The notes under the pieces are model-generated. The model did no database searches. It saw only the letters and a program-made list of their open reading frames with translations, and had not been told where the DNA came from. The position numbers and the translations under genes are program-made. A stretch of DNA of 34,466 nt. It comes from Gemella sp. Lineage in GTDB: Bacteria; Bacillota; Bacilli; Staphylococcales; Gemellaceae. Of the stretch, positions 7,063 through 15,724 are shown piece by piece. How positions within the stretch are numbered: the stretch's first letter is position 1; every line of letters starts with the position of its first letter. Location of the stretch: contig JAUMWC010000019.1 of the NCBI GenBank assembly GCA_030529855.1, positions 1 through 34,466 of the forward strand, given 5' to 3'.

Positions 7063-7749
7063 ATGTCAGGAATAAACTGGTCAGTATTGGCTTATGCAGG
7101 GGTTTTTCTAATAGGTGTAGCCTTTATTATAATTGCTGTAGGAGTATTCAAAACTTTAGCTAGCGTAAGAAGAACACTAGCTTATGCAGAAGAAATAGGG
7201 AATGATCTTAAAGTCATCGCAGATGATGCTATTAAATTAGCAAATGATTTAAATGGAACTCTAAAAAAAGTTGAAGGAAATGTAGAGCCTATCCTAAAAG
7301 AATCAAATATTTTATTACAAAATACAAATATTCTTGCTGAGGATATTCAAGGTAAGTCTAAAAAATTAGATCCAATTTTTGATTCAACAGATTCAGTAGT
7401 TGCTACAATAGCATCAATTAATAACTCTATTGTAAGTATGAAAAATAATGCAGTAAATTTAGCTGAATCAACTGGAGAAAAATTCACTAACTTTAAAACA
7501 AAAACTGATGATAGAATTTCAGGATTAGTGACTAAATCTAAGGATAGTGTAGATAAAGCTAATCAATTAGTGAAGAAAGTAGTAAAGAAAGATTCTTCTA
7601 AAAATGAAGTAGTTTCATTAGAAGATACAACAGAAAAGAAAGTAGTTTCTAAAGTGAAAGTAGAAGAAAAACTTGCAGACTTAGCAGCGAAATCTAAAGA
7701 AAATGCTAAAAAAGCAAATGAACTTTTAAGTAAATTCCTAAAAAAATAA
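7063..7749 (+). CDS. DUF948 (YtxG-like) membrane-anchored coiled-coil protein
   Basis: The protein has 228 residues. Residues about 7-30 are one transmembrane segment (LAYAGVFLIGVAFIIIAVGVF). A long heptad-like region rich in Asn, Lys and Leu follows (IGNDLKVIADDAIKLANDLNGTLKKV and onwards), which is the DUF948 pattern. The C-terminal 60 residues are Lys-rich and low in complexity, with the similar pieces LVTKSKDSVDKANQLVKK and LAAKSKENAKKANELLSK. In Bacillus the homologue ytxG also follows murC, with the general-stress gene ytxH next. Here the YtxH-like gene is about 10 kb away. Function unknown; an envelope or cytoskeleton-like scaffold is a guess. Confidence 0.82.
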   Translation: MSGINWSVLAYAGVFLIGVAFIIIAVGVFKTLASVRRTLAYAEEIGNDLKVIADDAIKLANDLNGTLKKVEGNVEPILKESNILLQNTNILAEDIQGKSKKLDPIFDSTDSVVATIASINNSIVSMKNNAVNLAESTGEKFTNFKTKTDDRISGLVTKSKDSVDKANQLVKKVVKKDSSKNEVVSLEDTTEKKVVSKVKVEEKLADLAAKSKENAKKANELLSKFLKK

Positions 7750-7777
7750 GAGGTTGTTAAAACCTCTTATTTTTTTG
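7745..7777. terminator. Bidirectional terminator between the DUF948 gene and the acyltransferase
   Basis: A perfect 11-bp stem (7745-7755 with 7761-7771) with A6 before it and a T-run after it, so it works on both strands. The stop codon of the minus-strand acyltransferase lies in the loop. Confidence 0.92.
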
Positions 7778-8800
7778 TATTCTATTAATAAATTTATGTA
7801 ATACATATGCTGAAATAATGCTTAGTGTTAGTACTAATGTAGCATAAACAAAATCATCTTTGTTATCTTTTCCTAAAATATCAGGTAGGTAATAAATAAA
7901 CATACCGTGTACTAGATAGAATTCTAAAGAAATAGTACCAATAAAATCAAAAAATTTATTTTTAAAATTTAGTTTAAGTGCCAGCAACATAAAGAATATT
8001 ACAAAGAAAATATTTTTCATATTAGCAAGTAATGCAGAAAAGAAAGGTACATCATCTATTTCTAATTCCATCAAAATATCTACATAATTATGTCCTATAA
8101 ATACAAGAAATGAGAAAAGTAGAATTAAAATTGTATAATTATTTTTCATAAGATTATCAATTTTTTCTTTGTATAGCCCCCAGAAAAGTCCTAAAGGAAA
8201 GGCAAGTAGAGAATTATACTCCCAGTAACCAACCTTGAAAATAATCATTATACAGATTGCTATTCCGACTAGGATAGTATTTGTTAGACAAGCTAGTTTT
8301 ATTGATTTTACAAATTTAAATGAGATATAGAATAAAATATACATAAGTATAATAGCTTGTAAAAACCATCCACTAATTATAATTGATTCTTTTCTTGTCA
8401 GTAGTTTAAGTATTTCTTCACTGGTTCTATATTTATCATATGTGAAAAACCAAAATATAAAATAAATTATAGAGAAAACAAGGTATGGAATAAATAATTT
8501 AGCTAATCTCTTACTTAAGAAGTTATTCATATAGCTTTCTTGTTTTTTATATTGAGTGATTAAACTATATGCTGAAAGAGCAAAGAAGAAGGCTACACCA
8601 TACTCTCCTACGAATAAAAAATTATCAAAGATTTCGCTTTGACCACTTCTTTGACTAATGTGATGAAGAACTATAAAAAGAGCGAAGAAACCACGTAAAT
8701 AGTTGGTGTTGCTCGTATCTAAATAATCAGAATTGAAGTTTTTATAATTCATTATTACTAAAACAAAGAGAAGTAAGACAAAAATATCTACTAGTGCCAT
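7757..8800 (-). CDS. Acyltransferase family 3 membrane protein
   Basis: This 347-residue integral membrane protein has about ten hydrophobic segments. AAAAGGAG lies 9 nt ahead of its ATG. The family signature near the N-terminus is NYLRGFFALFIVLHHIS, with the catalytic-type H-H, followed by GEYGVAFFFALSAYSLI and the C-terminal LEFYLVHGMFIYYLPD. Family 3 acyltransferases move acetyl or other acyl groups onto sugars of the wall, capsule or lipids. It diverges from galE, so a surface-glycan target is plausible but unproven. There is no fused SGNH domain. Confidence 0.88.
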   Translation of the reverse strand: MALVDIFVLLLFVLVIMNYKNFNSDYLDTSNTNYLRGFFALFIVLHHISQRSGQSEIFDNFLFVGEYGVAFFFALSAYSLITQYKKQESYMNNFLSKRLAKLFIPYLVFSIIYFIFWFFTYDKYRTSEEILKLLTRKESIIISGWFLQAIILMYILFYISFKFVKSIKLACLTNTILVGIAICIMIIFKVGYWEYNSLLAFPLGLFWGLYKEKIDNLMKNNYTILILLFSFLVFIGHNYVDILMELEIDDVPFFSALLANMKNIFFVIFFMLLALKLNFKNKFFDFIGTISLEFYLVHGMFIYYLPDILGKDNKDDFVYATLVLTLSIISAYVLHKFINRIQKNKRF

Positions 8801-8831
8801 ATTAACAAACTCCTTTTCATAAACTATTATA

Positions 8832-8860
8832 ATTATAACCTACTCGCATATTGTTGACAA
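8832..8860 (-). promoter_or_regulatory. Promoter of the acyltransferase gene
   Basis: On the minus strand: TTGTCA (8860-8855), exactly 17 bp, TATAAT (8837-8832). Its -35 shares five base pairs with the -35 of the divergent galE promoter. Confidence 0.75.
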
Positions 8861-8882
8861 GTTAGGGCTAATTTTATAAAAT
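8854..8882 (+). promoter_or_regulatory. Promoter of galE
   Basis: Consensus TTGACA (8854-8859), exactly 17 bp, TAAAAT (8877-8882). Its -35 overlaps the opposing -35 of the acyltransferase promoter. Confidence 0.8.
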
Positions 8883-8899
8883 TAAACTATATTATTACT

Positions 8900-8936
8900 A
8901 GGAGGTTTCTACATTAGTTTGTAGAAAAATAAGAAT
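8900..8936 (+). promoter_or_regulatory. galE ribosome binding site separated from its start by a hairpin
   Basis: A perfect AGGAGG (8900-8905) lies 31 nt before the galE ATG, too far for direct use. Between them TTTCTACA (8906-8913) pairs perfectly with TGTAGAAA (8920-8927) over a 6-nt loop. If this 22-nt hairpin folds, the remaining spacer is 9 nt, which is near optimal. An in-frame TAG at 8922 excludes an earlier start, and no other ribosome binding site lies near the ATG. Confidence 0.75.
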
Positions 8937-9959
8937 ATGTCAAAAAAAATATTAGTTACAGGTGGAGCTGGATATATTGGTTCACACACTTGTGTTGAAT
9001 TATTAAATTCTGGTTACGAAGTTGTAGTAGTTGATAACTTATACAATGCTAGTGAAAAATCACTAGATGTAGTAAAAAAATTAACAGGAAAAGAAGTGAA
9101 ATTTTACAATGCAGATATTCGTGATGCAGAAGCTTTAGATAAAATTTTCAAAGCTGAAGGGGACGTATTTGGAGTAATTCACTTTGCAGGTTTAAAAGCT
9201 GTAGGTGAGTCTGTTCAAAAACCTTTAGCTTACTATGAAAACAATGTTGCAGGGACAGTAACTTTATGCCAAGTTATGGCTGAGAACAATTGTAAAAACA
9301 TTGTATTCTCATCTTCAGCGACTGTATACGGAGATCCACACGCATTACCAATTAAAGAAGATTTCCCATTATCAGCAACTAACCCTTACGGAAGAACTAA
9401 GTTAATGTTAGAAGAAGTTCTTGGTGACTTATACAACTCTGATAAAGAATGGAATGTAGTAATCTTACGTTACTTCAACCCAATTGGAGCTCACGAATCT
9501 GGAGATTTAGGAGAAGATCCAAACGGAATTCCAAATAACTTAGTACCTTACGTATCGCAAGTTGCAGTAGGAAAATTAGAAAAAGTTAATGTATTTGGTG
9601 ATGACTATGATACTCACGATGGAACGGGTGTTCGTGACTATATTCACGTAGTAGATTTAGCTCAAGGACACGTTGATTCTATTAAGAGATTAGAGCCAAA
9701 CACAGGATTATCAATCTACAACTTAGGAACAGGTAATGGATACTCAGTTCTTGATGTAATTAAAAATATGAACAAAGCAGTAGGTAGAGAATTACCTTAC
9801 TCTATTTCTCCACGTCGTAGTGGTGATATAGCCGCTTGTTATGCAGATGCATCTAAAGCTAAAGCTGAACTAGGATGGGAAGCTAAATTTGATATTGAGC
9901 GTATGTGTCAAGATACTTGGCGTTGGCAAAGTAAAAATCCAAACGGATTTGAGAAATAG
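8937..9959 (+). CDS. galE: UDP-glucose 4-epimerase
   Basis: GalE interconverts UDP-glucose and UDP-galactose, for galactose use and for galactose-containing surface glycans. The protein has 340 residues, normal length. It is a short-chain-dehydrogenase-type enzyme: NAD-binding VTGGAGYIGSHTCVELL at residues 7-23, VIHFAGLKAVGESVQKPL, the catalytic Ser/Tyr/Lys set in FSSSATVYG and NPYGRTK, RYFNPIGAHESG, and a C-terminal RSGDIAACYADASKA that grips the nucleotide. It is transcribed divergently from a membrane acyltransferase and upstream of a FemAB gene, which suggests an envelope role besides any Leloir role; no galK or galT is present here. Its translation start region is unusual (hairpin between Shine-Dalgarno and ATG). 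Confidence 0.96.
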   Translation: MSKKILVTGGAGYIGSHTCVELLNSGYEVVVVDNLYNASEKSLDVVKKLTGKEVKFYNADIRDAEALDKIFKAEGDVFGVIHFAGLKAVGESVQKPLAYYENNVAGTVTLCQVMAENNCKNIVFSSSATVYGDPHALPIKEDFPLSATNPYGRTKLMLEEVLGDLYNSDKEWNVVILRYFNPIGAHESGDLGEDPNGIPNNLVPYVSQVAVGKLEKVNVFGDDYDTHDGTGVRDYIHVVDLAQGHVDSIKRLEPNTGLSIYNLGTGNGYSVLDVIKNMNKAVGRELPYSISPRRSGDIAACYADASKAKAELGWEAKFDIERMCQDTWRWQSKNPNGFEK

Positions 9960-9966
9960 TAAAAAG

Positions 9967-9997
9967 TTAGAGATAGCCCCTAAAAGCTATCTCTAAA
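9967..9997 (+). other. Hairpin without T-tract between galE and the FemAB gene
   Basis: An 11-bp stem (9967-9977 with 9986-9996) and 8-nt loop, followed by AAATATTG rather than a T-run. It is not a standard terminator; it may be a processing or 3'-stability element that still allows readthrough into the next gene. Confidence 0.55.
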
Positions 9998-10020
9998 ATA
10001 TTGTATAAAGGAATATTGTA

Positions 10021-11250
10021 ATGAAATTTATAGATAATATTACAGTTGAAAAATATGATGAGTTTGTACACTCAGCACCCAATGCTAATATTTTACAATC
10101 ATCAAAATGGGTAGATGTAAAAAAAGAGTGGGGTTATAAAAGACTTGCTGTTGTAGATAACAATGATCAAGTTATCGCTACAGCACAACTCTTAACAAGA
10201 AGTGGTTTATGGTATTTAAACCGTGGTCCGATAATGGATTATTCAAATATAGAGTTGTTAGAATTCTTTTTAGAAAATATTAAAGTATATGCTAAAAAGA
10301 ATAAAGCAAAAATGCTAAAAATAGATATACCAGAGCCAATTAGGAATGCTAGTTTACAAGAATTTAGAACAAGTGCAGAAGATTCTAAGAAAGATGCTAT
10401 TTTATCAGCCTTTAATAAAGCTAGATTCAAACATAAAGGATTCACTTCATATATGAGTGATACTATTCAGCCTCGTTTTGAAGTAGTTAAGATACTTTCG
10501 GATAACTTTATCGATGAACTACCAAAAGATACACGTAGACTTATTAGAGATGCCGATAAGAAGTTTGTAGTTTCAAGAAGAATAGGCTTAGAAAATCTTG
10601 ATGATTTTGTATATGCTATCCAATGTACAGAAAAGAGAAAAGGTATATCGCTACGTAATAAAGAATACTTTGAAAATATGATGAAAGTATTTGGAGATGA
10701 TATTATTCTTTATGTTTCTTATATTGATTTAGATTTAGCCTTAGATACTTGTAAACAAAGAATAGAAGAGTTAAACAAGCAAATCGAAGAAGTTAAAGAA
10801 AAATCACCTAAGAAAGTTCACCAACTAAAAGAACAAGTAGTGAGTAACGAAAAATTAATAGAAGTCTTTAGCAAGTTTGAAAAACAAGGTGATAGAAAAG
10901 AGCAAATCATCAGTGGATCATTTACTGTTCGTTGTGGAAACTATGCAGAGATGATCTATGCTGGTATGGATGAGCAATTCTTGAAATTACCAGCCCAATA
11001 CAAAGTTTATGCTGATTCTATGACAGTAGCGAGAGAAATGGGAGTAGAATATTTCTCTAGTGGAGGAATCGAGAATTCACTAGAAGATAGTTTATTATTA
11101 TTCAAATCTAAATTTAATCCTAATGTAGTTGAACACTATGGAGAATTTGATTTTGCTATTAGTAAGACATATCAATTTATGTATGATTATGCTTTACCAT
11201 TAAGAAGAAAAGTTTTAAAAACTATGAGAAGTATTTTAAAGAAGAACTAA
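10021..11250 (+). CDS. FemAB family peptidoglycan interpeptide-bridge aminoacyltransferase
   Basis: Fem proteins use aminoacyl-tRNA to add amino acids to the side chain of lipid II at the inner membrane face, building the crossbridge. This one has 409 residues, typical length. An N-terminal acetyltransferase-like lobe opens with NANILQSSKWVDVKKEWGYKRLAV and RSGLWYLNRGPIMDY. A helical antiparallel coiled coil spans about residues 242-290 (TCKQRIEELNKQIEEVKEK and onwards), the tRNA-synthetase-like arm of FemA. The second lobe has GSFTVRCGNYAEMIYAGMDE and GVEYFSSGGIENS. AAAGG lies 9 nt before ATG. Whether it is a first-residue (FemX/FmhB) or later-residue enzyme cannot be told, so no symbol is given. 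Confidence 0.9.
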   Translation: MKFIDNITVEKYDEFVHSAPNANILQSSKWVDVKKEWGYKRLAVVDNNDQVIATAQLLTRSGLWYLNRGPIMDYSNIELLEFFLENIKVYAKKNKAKMLKIDIPEPIRNASLQEFRTSAEDSKKDAILSAFNKARFKHKGFTSYMSDTIQPRFEVVKILSDNFIDELPKDTRRLIRDADKKFVVSRRIGLENLDDFVYAIQCTEKRKGISLRNKEYFENMMKVFGDDIILYVSYIDLDLALDTCKQRIEELNKQIEEVKEKSPKKVHQLKEQVVSNEKLIEVFSKFEKQGDRKEQIISGSFTVRCGNYAEMIYAGMDEQFLKLPAQYKVYADSMTVAREMGVEYFSSGGIENSLEDSLLLFKSKFNPNVVEHYGEFDFAISKTYQFMYDYALPLRRKVLKTMRSILKKN

Positions 11251-11274
11251 GCCGAAAAGCTTAGTTCTTTTTTT
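11242..11274 (+). terminator. Terminator after the FemAB gene
   Basis: An 11-bp perfect stem (11242-11252 with 11259-11269), 6-nt loop, then a T-run. It overlaps the last codons of the gene. Confidence 0.92.
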
Positions 11275-11277
11275 ACG

Positions 11278-11306
11278 TTGTAAAGTAAGCGAAAACTTGT
11301 TATAAT
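11278..11306 (+). promoter_or_regulatory. Promoter of leuS-khpA
   Basis: TTGTAA (11278-11283), 17 bp, perfect TATAAT (11301-11306) with the TGn extension. The leader is only about 30 nt, so leuS has no T-box here. Confidence 0.75.
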
Positions 11307-11343
11307 TATAGCAATGAAATTTTAAAAATGGAGTGTGAAATTA

Positions 11344-13932
11344 GTGTTTAACCATCTAGAAATTGAAAAAAAATGGCAAAAATATTGGGAAGAAAATAAA
11401 ACTTTCAAAACTGAAGATGATTTTTCTAACCCTAAAAAATTCTACGCATTAGATATGTTCCCATATCCATCAGGAGCAGGACTTCACGTAGGTCACCCTG
11501 AAGGGTATACAGCGACGGACATCTTAAGTCGTTACAAGAGAGCGAATGGATACAACGTTCTTCACCCAATGGGATGGGACGCTTTTGGTCTACCTGCTGA
11601 GCAATATGCTTTAGATACAGGGAATGACCCAAGAGAATTTACTAAAAAGAATGTTGATACTTTCCGTAAGCAAATTAAATCATTAGGGTTTTCTTATGAC
11701 TGGGACAGAGAAGTAAATACAACAGACGAAGATTACTACAAGTGGACACAATGGATATTTATCCAACTTTACAACAAAGGTTTAGCTTATGTTGATGAAG
11801 TACCAGTAAACTGGTGTGAAGCTTTAGGAACAGTTTTATCAAACGAAGAAGTAGTTGATGGAGTATCTGAACGTGGTGGACACCCAGTTGAACGTCGTCC
11901 TATGCGCCAATGGGTACTGAAGATTACTGATTATGCAGAAAAATTACTAGAAGATTTAGAAAATTTAGACTGGCCAGAAAGTCTTAAAGCAATGCAAAGA
12001 AACTGGATTGGAAAATCTGAAGGAGCAGAAGTAACTTTCAAAGTTGAGAACTTTGATGAAGAAATCAAAGTCTTCACGACAAGACCAGATACATTATTCG
12101 GAGTTTCTTACGTGGTTTTAGCACCAGAACATCCACTAGTAGATAAAATTACAGTTGATGAATGTAGAGAACAAGTAGATTCTTACATCGATGAAGTTAA
12201 GAAAAAATCTGACCTAGACAGAACTGATCTTAACAAAGATAAAACAGGGGTATTCACAGGAACTTATGTGATTAACCCAATCAATGGATCACCAATACCG
12301 ATCTTTATCGGAGATTATGTATTAGCTACATACGGAACAGGAGCAGTTATGGCTGTGCCTGCTCACGATGAGCGTGATTTTGAATTTGCGACTAAGTACG
12401 ACTTACCAATCGTACCGGTAATCTTCCCTAAAGAATTAGCTGAAATGTTAGCTAAACTTACTGATGAAGAATTTGTAAATTCATTAAGTGAAGAAGAGTT
12501 AAACAAATTCTCTGCAGAGGGAGCGGCCGCAGAAAAAGCATTCACTGAAAAATTACCATATACAGAAGCAGGATTTGTAGGAACACTTACTCTAAGCCCT
12601 GAAGTAGAGATGACTGATGAAGAAATCATCGCTATGCACAAAAAATACTTATTATTATCAAGTGAAGATGCTAAGAAAGTATTTGTAGAAGACTTAGAAA
12701 AAGCAGGACAAGCAACCAAGAAAACTACTTACAAATTACGTGACTGGCTATTCTCACGTCAAAGATACTGGGGAGAGCCAATTCCAGTAATTCACTGGGA
12801 AGATGGAACAATGACAACAGTTCCTGAAAATGAACTGCCATTACTATTACCAGAAACTGATAACATTAAACCATCGGGAACAGGAGAATCACCATTAGCC
12901 AACCTTACTGATTGGGTGAATGTAGTAGATCCAAAAACTGGAATGAAAGGTAAGAGAGAAACTAACACGATGCCACAATGGGCTGGATCTTGCTGGTACT
13001 ACCTACGTTACATCGATCCAAATAATAAAGAAGCATTTGCTGATCCAGAAAAATTAAAATACTGGTTACCAGTAGATATCTACATTGGTGGAGCAGAACA
13101 CGCAGTTCTTCACTTACTATATGCTAGATTCTGGCACAAAGTATTATACGATTTAGGATTAGTACCTACAAAAGAACCATTCCAAAAATTATTCAACCAA
13201 GGTATGATTCTTGCAGAAGGTAAAGATGGACGTCCAGAAAAAATGTCTAAATCTAAAGGGAATGTAGTAAACCCAGACGCAATCGTAGCAGCACACGGAG
13301 CTGATACATTACGTGTTTACGAAATGTTTATGGGACCATTAGATGCATCAATCGCTTGGTCAACTAACGGATTAGAAGGATCTAGAAGATTCTTAGATAG
13401 AGTTTACCGTTTACTAGTTAACGAAGAAACTCACCAAGTAGCAGACAGAGTACAAGATAAAGATAACGAAGTATTAGAAGTATCTTACAACTTCACAGTT
13501 AAGAAAGTAGGAGAAGATATTGAAAACCTACAATTTAACACAGCTATCTCACAACTTATGGTATTCGTAAACGATGCAAACAAAGCAGAATTCTTACCAA
13601 GAAAATATGCTTTAGGATTTATCCAATTAATCGCACCATTTGCTCCACACTTAGCTGAAGAAATGTGGTCAATTTATGGAAACGAAGAAACATTAGCTTA
13701 CGAACCATGGCCAACTTACGATGAGTCTAAATTAGTAAGTGACAGTGTTGAAATAGTAGTTCAAGTATTAGGGAAAGTAAAAGCTAAGATTAATCTAGCG
13801 AAAGATTTATCTAAAGATGAATTAGAAAAAGCTGCTTTAGAAAACGATGAAGTTAAGGCTTTAATCGAAGGGAAAGAAGTAGTTAAAGTAATCGCAGTAC
13901 CTAACAGATTAGTAAACTTAGTTGTAAAATAA
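11344..13932 (+). CDS. leuS: Leucyl-tRNA synthetase
   Basis: Cytoplasmic class Ia enzyme that charges tRNA-Leu. The chosen start is GTG 11344, giving [15 protein letters not shown] and 862 residues: GGAG at 11330-11333 is spaced correctly for it, while the GTG at 11335 sits inside that ribosome binding site. The HIGH motif is HVGH (His48), within [22 protein letters not shown]1 editing domain follows ([20 protein letters not shown] and [15 protein letters not shown]), then [15 protein letters not shown] and KMSKSKGN with the KMSKS lysine at about 633, then the anticodon-binding helices. Codon choice is more biased (more GAA, CGT, TAC) than in neighbouring accessory genes, as expected for a highly expressed gene. 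khpA follows after 10 bp. Confidence 0.98.
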   Translation: MFNHLEIEKKWQKYWEENKTFKTEDDFSNPKKFYALDMFPYPSGAGLHVGHPEGYTATDILSRYKRANGYNVLHPMGWDAFGLPAEQYALDTGNDPREFTKKNVDTFRKQIKSLGFSYDWDREVNTTDEDYYKWTQWIFIQLYNKGLAYVDEVPVNWCEALGTVLSNEEVVDGVSERGGHPVERRPMRQWVLKITDYAEKLLEDLENLDWPESLKAMQRNWIGKSEGAEVTFKVENFDEEIKVFTTRPDTLFGVSYVVLAPEHPLVDKITVDECREQVDSYIDEVKKKSDLDRTDLNKDKTGVFTGTYVINPINGSPIPIFIGDYVLATYGTGAVMAVPAHDERDFEFATKYDLPIVPVIFPKELAEMLAKLTDEEFVNSLSEEELNKFSAEGAAAEKAFTEKLPYTEAGFVGTLTLSPEVEMTDEEIIAMHKKYLLLSSEDAKKVFVEDLEKAGQATKKTTYKLRDWLFSRQRYWGEPIPVIHWEDGTMTTVPENELPLLLPETDNIKPSGTGESPLANLTDWVNVVDPKTGMKGKRETNTMPQWAGSCWYYLRYIDPNNKEAFADPEKLKYWLPVDIYIGGAEHAVLHLLYARFWHKVLYDLGLVPTKEPFQKLFNQGMILAEGKDGRPEKMSKSKGNVVNPDAIVAAHGADTLRVYEMFMGPLDASIAWSTNGLEGSRRFLDRVYRLLVNEETHQVADRVQDKDNEVLEVSYNFTVKKVGEDIENLQFNTAISQLMVFVNDANKAEFLPRKYALGFIQLIAPFAPHLAEEMWSIYGNEETLAYEPWPTYDESKLVSDSVEIVVQVLGKVKAKINLAKDLSKDELEKAALENDEVKALIEGKEVVKVIAVPNRLVNLVVK

Positions 13933-13942
13933 GAGGTTTCTT

Positions 13943-14170
13943 ATGATGGAAGAATTAATTTTAAATATAGTAAAAGAAATAGTAGAAAATAAAGATGATA
14001 TAACAGTTGATAAATACATCAAAAATGCTAGAGAGCATTATATTTTATCTGTTCACCCTGATGATGTGGGAAGAGTAATAGGAAAAAAAGGGATGACTAT
14101 TAACGCAATAAGAACAGTAATAAATTCTACTAACTTTACAAAAAAAGTATATTTAAATCTAGCGGAATAA
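13943..14170 (+). CDS. khpA: KH-domain RNA-binding protein KhpA
   Basis: A small protein of 75 residues (74 if the second of two adjacent ATGs is used; AAGAGG is spaced for either). It is a single type II KH domain with the G-x-x-G loop in VGRVIGKKGMTINAIRTVI. KhpA binds RNA and partners with KhpB/Jag to regulate cell division and elongation in streptococci and relatives. In many Bacillota it sits in the ffh-rpsP-rimM-trmD cluster; here it is attached to leuS, sharing its promoter and terminator. Confidence 0.92.
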   Translation: MMEELILNIVKEIVENKDDITVDKYIKNAREHYILSVHPDDVGRVIGKKGMTINAIRTVINSTNFTKKVYLNLAE

Positions 14171-14177
14171 TAAAAAT

Positions 14178-14211
14178 CGCACTACAATAATTTGTTGTAG
14201 TGTGTTTTTTT
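14178..14211 (+). terminator. Terminator of leuS-khpA
   Basis: Stem of CACTACAA (14180-14187) with TTGTAGTG (14195-14202), extended by a G-U and a C-G pair, then seven T. Confidence 0.9.
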
Positions 14212-14283
14212 GCGTACATTACAAAACAAATATCCATAAAAATCGAAAATATACATACTTTTACTGGATTTTTTTTGTTGATG

Positions 14284-14292
14284 TGATATAAT
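14284..14292 (+). promoter_or_regulatory. Extended -10 promoter of glyA
   Basis: TGATATAAT is a perfect extended -10. The -35 region is weak (CTGGAT). Confidence 0.6.
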
Positions 14293-14324
14293 TGAGGTGT
14301 AAAAACAAACTATAGAGGTGCAAG

Positions 14325-15542
14325 ATGGCGAAAGAAATTTTTGATTTAATAGAAAAAGAAAGAGTAAGACAAGAAACGAATATAGAGTTAATCGCATCAG
14401 AGAATTTTGTTTCGGAAGATATTCTAAAAGCTACGGGTTCAATCCTTACAAATAAATATGCTGAAGGATATCCTGGAAAAAGATATTATGATGGATGTGA
14501 AGTAGTAGATGAGATTGAAACTATTGCTATAGAAAGATTAAAAAAATTATTTAACGCAAAATTTGCTAACGTACAAGCCCACTCAGGTTCAAGTGCTAAC
14601 ATAGCGGTATTTATGGCTTTAATTAATCCGGGAGATACTGTTTTAGGTATGGCTATGGATGCTGGTGGACACTTAACTCACGGTGCTAAGGTAAGTTTTT
14701 CAGGAAAAATTTATAACTCAGTATCTTACGGAGTAGATAGAGAAACGCATTTAATAAACTATGATGAAGTTCTAGAAATTGCCAAAGAACACAAGCCAAA
14801 ATTAATTATTGCAGGTGCATCTGCTTATGCAAGAGAAATTGATTTCAAGAAATTTAGAGAAATCGCTGACGAAGTAGGAGCTTACTTACTAGTAGACATG
14901 GCTCACATCGCAGGGCTTGTTGCTGCTGGTTACCACCAAAACCCAATTGAATATGCTCACGTTGTAACATCAACAACTCATAAAACTCTAAGAGGACCAC
15001 GTGGGGGTATCATCTTAACAAACGATGAAGAAATTGCTAAGAAGATAGATAAAACAATATTCCCAGGAGCACAAGGTGGACCATTAGAGCATGTTGTTGC
15101 AGCTAAAGCAATTTGTTTTGGAGAAGCTCTAAAACCAGAATTTAAAACATACATTGAACAAGTTATAAAAAATACAAGATCAATGGTTGAAGTCTTTAAA
15201 AAACACGGAGTACCAGTAGTAAGTGGTGGAAGTGATAATCACCTATGCTCAATAGATGTATATACTACATTTGGAGTAACTGGTCACGAGGCAAGTAGTT
15301 TATTAAGTGAAGCAGGAATTACATGTAATAAAAATGGAATCCCATTTGATACATTACCACCGATGAAAACGAGTGGTTTGAGATTAGGGACTGCCGCTAT
15401 GACAACAAAAGGTTATGATGAAAACGATTTTGCTTACATAGCAGAACTAATTTGTGAACTTTTAAGAAATGGTGAAGGAAGTGTAGAAGCTATTCGCACA
15501 AAAGTTCTTGAACTTACTCAAAAGAAAAATGCATTATTATAA
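14325..15542 (+). CDS. glyA: Serine hydroxymethyltransferase
   Basis: PLP enzyme converting serine and tetrahydrofolate to glycine and 5,10-methylene-THF, the main one-carbon source. The protein has 405 residues, slightly short of the usual 410-420 but complete. Landmarks: [39 protein letters not shown], the PLP cage [29 protein letters not shown], the Schiff-base lysine Lys220 in [13 protein letters not shown], and [10 protein letters not shown] near the C-terminus. AGAGGTG precedes ATG by 4 nt, a short spacing. It is a single-gene unit between two terminators. No convincing PurR box is seen upstream. Confidence 0.97.
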   Translation: MAKEIFDLIEKERVRQETNIELIASENFVSEDILKATGSILTNKYAEGYPGKRYYDGCEVVDEIETIAIERLKKLFNAKFANVQAHSGSSANIAVFMALINPGDTVLGMAMDAGGHLTHGAKVSFSGKIYNSVSYGVDRETHLINYDEVLEIAKEHKPKLIIAGASAYAREIDFKKFREIADEVGAYLLVDMAHIAGLVAAGYHQNPIEYAHVVTSTTHKTLRGPRGGIILTNDEEIAKKIDKTIFPGAQGGPLEHVVAAKAICFGEALKPEFKTYIEQVIKNTRSMVEVFKKHGVPVVSGGSDNHLCSIDVYTTFGVTGHEASSLLSEAGITCNKNGIPFDTLPPMKTSGLRLGTAAMTTKGYDENDFAYIAELICELLRNGEGSVEAIRTKVLELTQKKNALL

Positions 15543-15547
15543 AATTT

Positions 15548-15576
15548 AAGCCGCTAGTTTAACTAGTGGCTTTTTT
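15548..15576 (+). terminator. Terminator after glyA
   Basis: AAGCCGCTAG pairs with CTAGTGGCTT (one G-U) over a small loop, followed by six T. Confidence 0.9.
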
Positions 15577-15581
15577 AAAAA

Positions 15582-15610
15582 TTGAAAAAAAATAGAATTA
15601 ATGATATCAT
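15582..15610 (+). promoter_or_regulatory. Probable promoter of plsY
   Basis: TTGAAA (15582-15587), exactly 17 bp, TATCAT (15605-15610). It gives a 5' leader of about 105 nt. Near the end of that leader TACTTTG (15686-15692) pairs with CAAAGTA (15699-15705), 6 nt upstream of the GGGAGGG ribosome binding site. No known riboswitch motif is recognised. Confidence 0.5.
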
Positions 15611-15724
15611 GGTTAAAGAATACTAGATTCAAGATATTTATTTGGAAATAAAATTAGTTGTTATTACTAGTTTTATAACTATTGATACTTTGCTTTGACA
15701 AAGTAGAGATAGGGAGGGAAATTA

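Noticed and set aside
11280..11343. T-box or leader control of leuS
   Set aside because: Only about 30 nt lie between the -10 and the start codon; there is no room for a T-box.
12363..12719. 118-codon minus-strand frame within leuS
   Set aside because: Lies wholly within a conserved synthetase and has no start signals.
14238..14251. Possible PurR box upstream of glyA
   Set aside because: AAAATCGAAAATA keeps only part of the purine-box core and has no second half at the right distance, so it is probably chance in AT-rich DNA.
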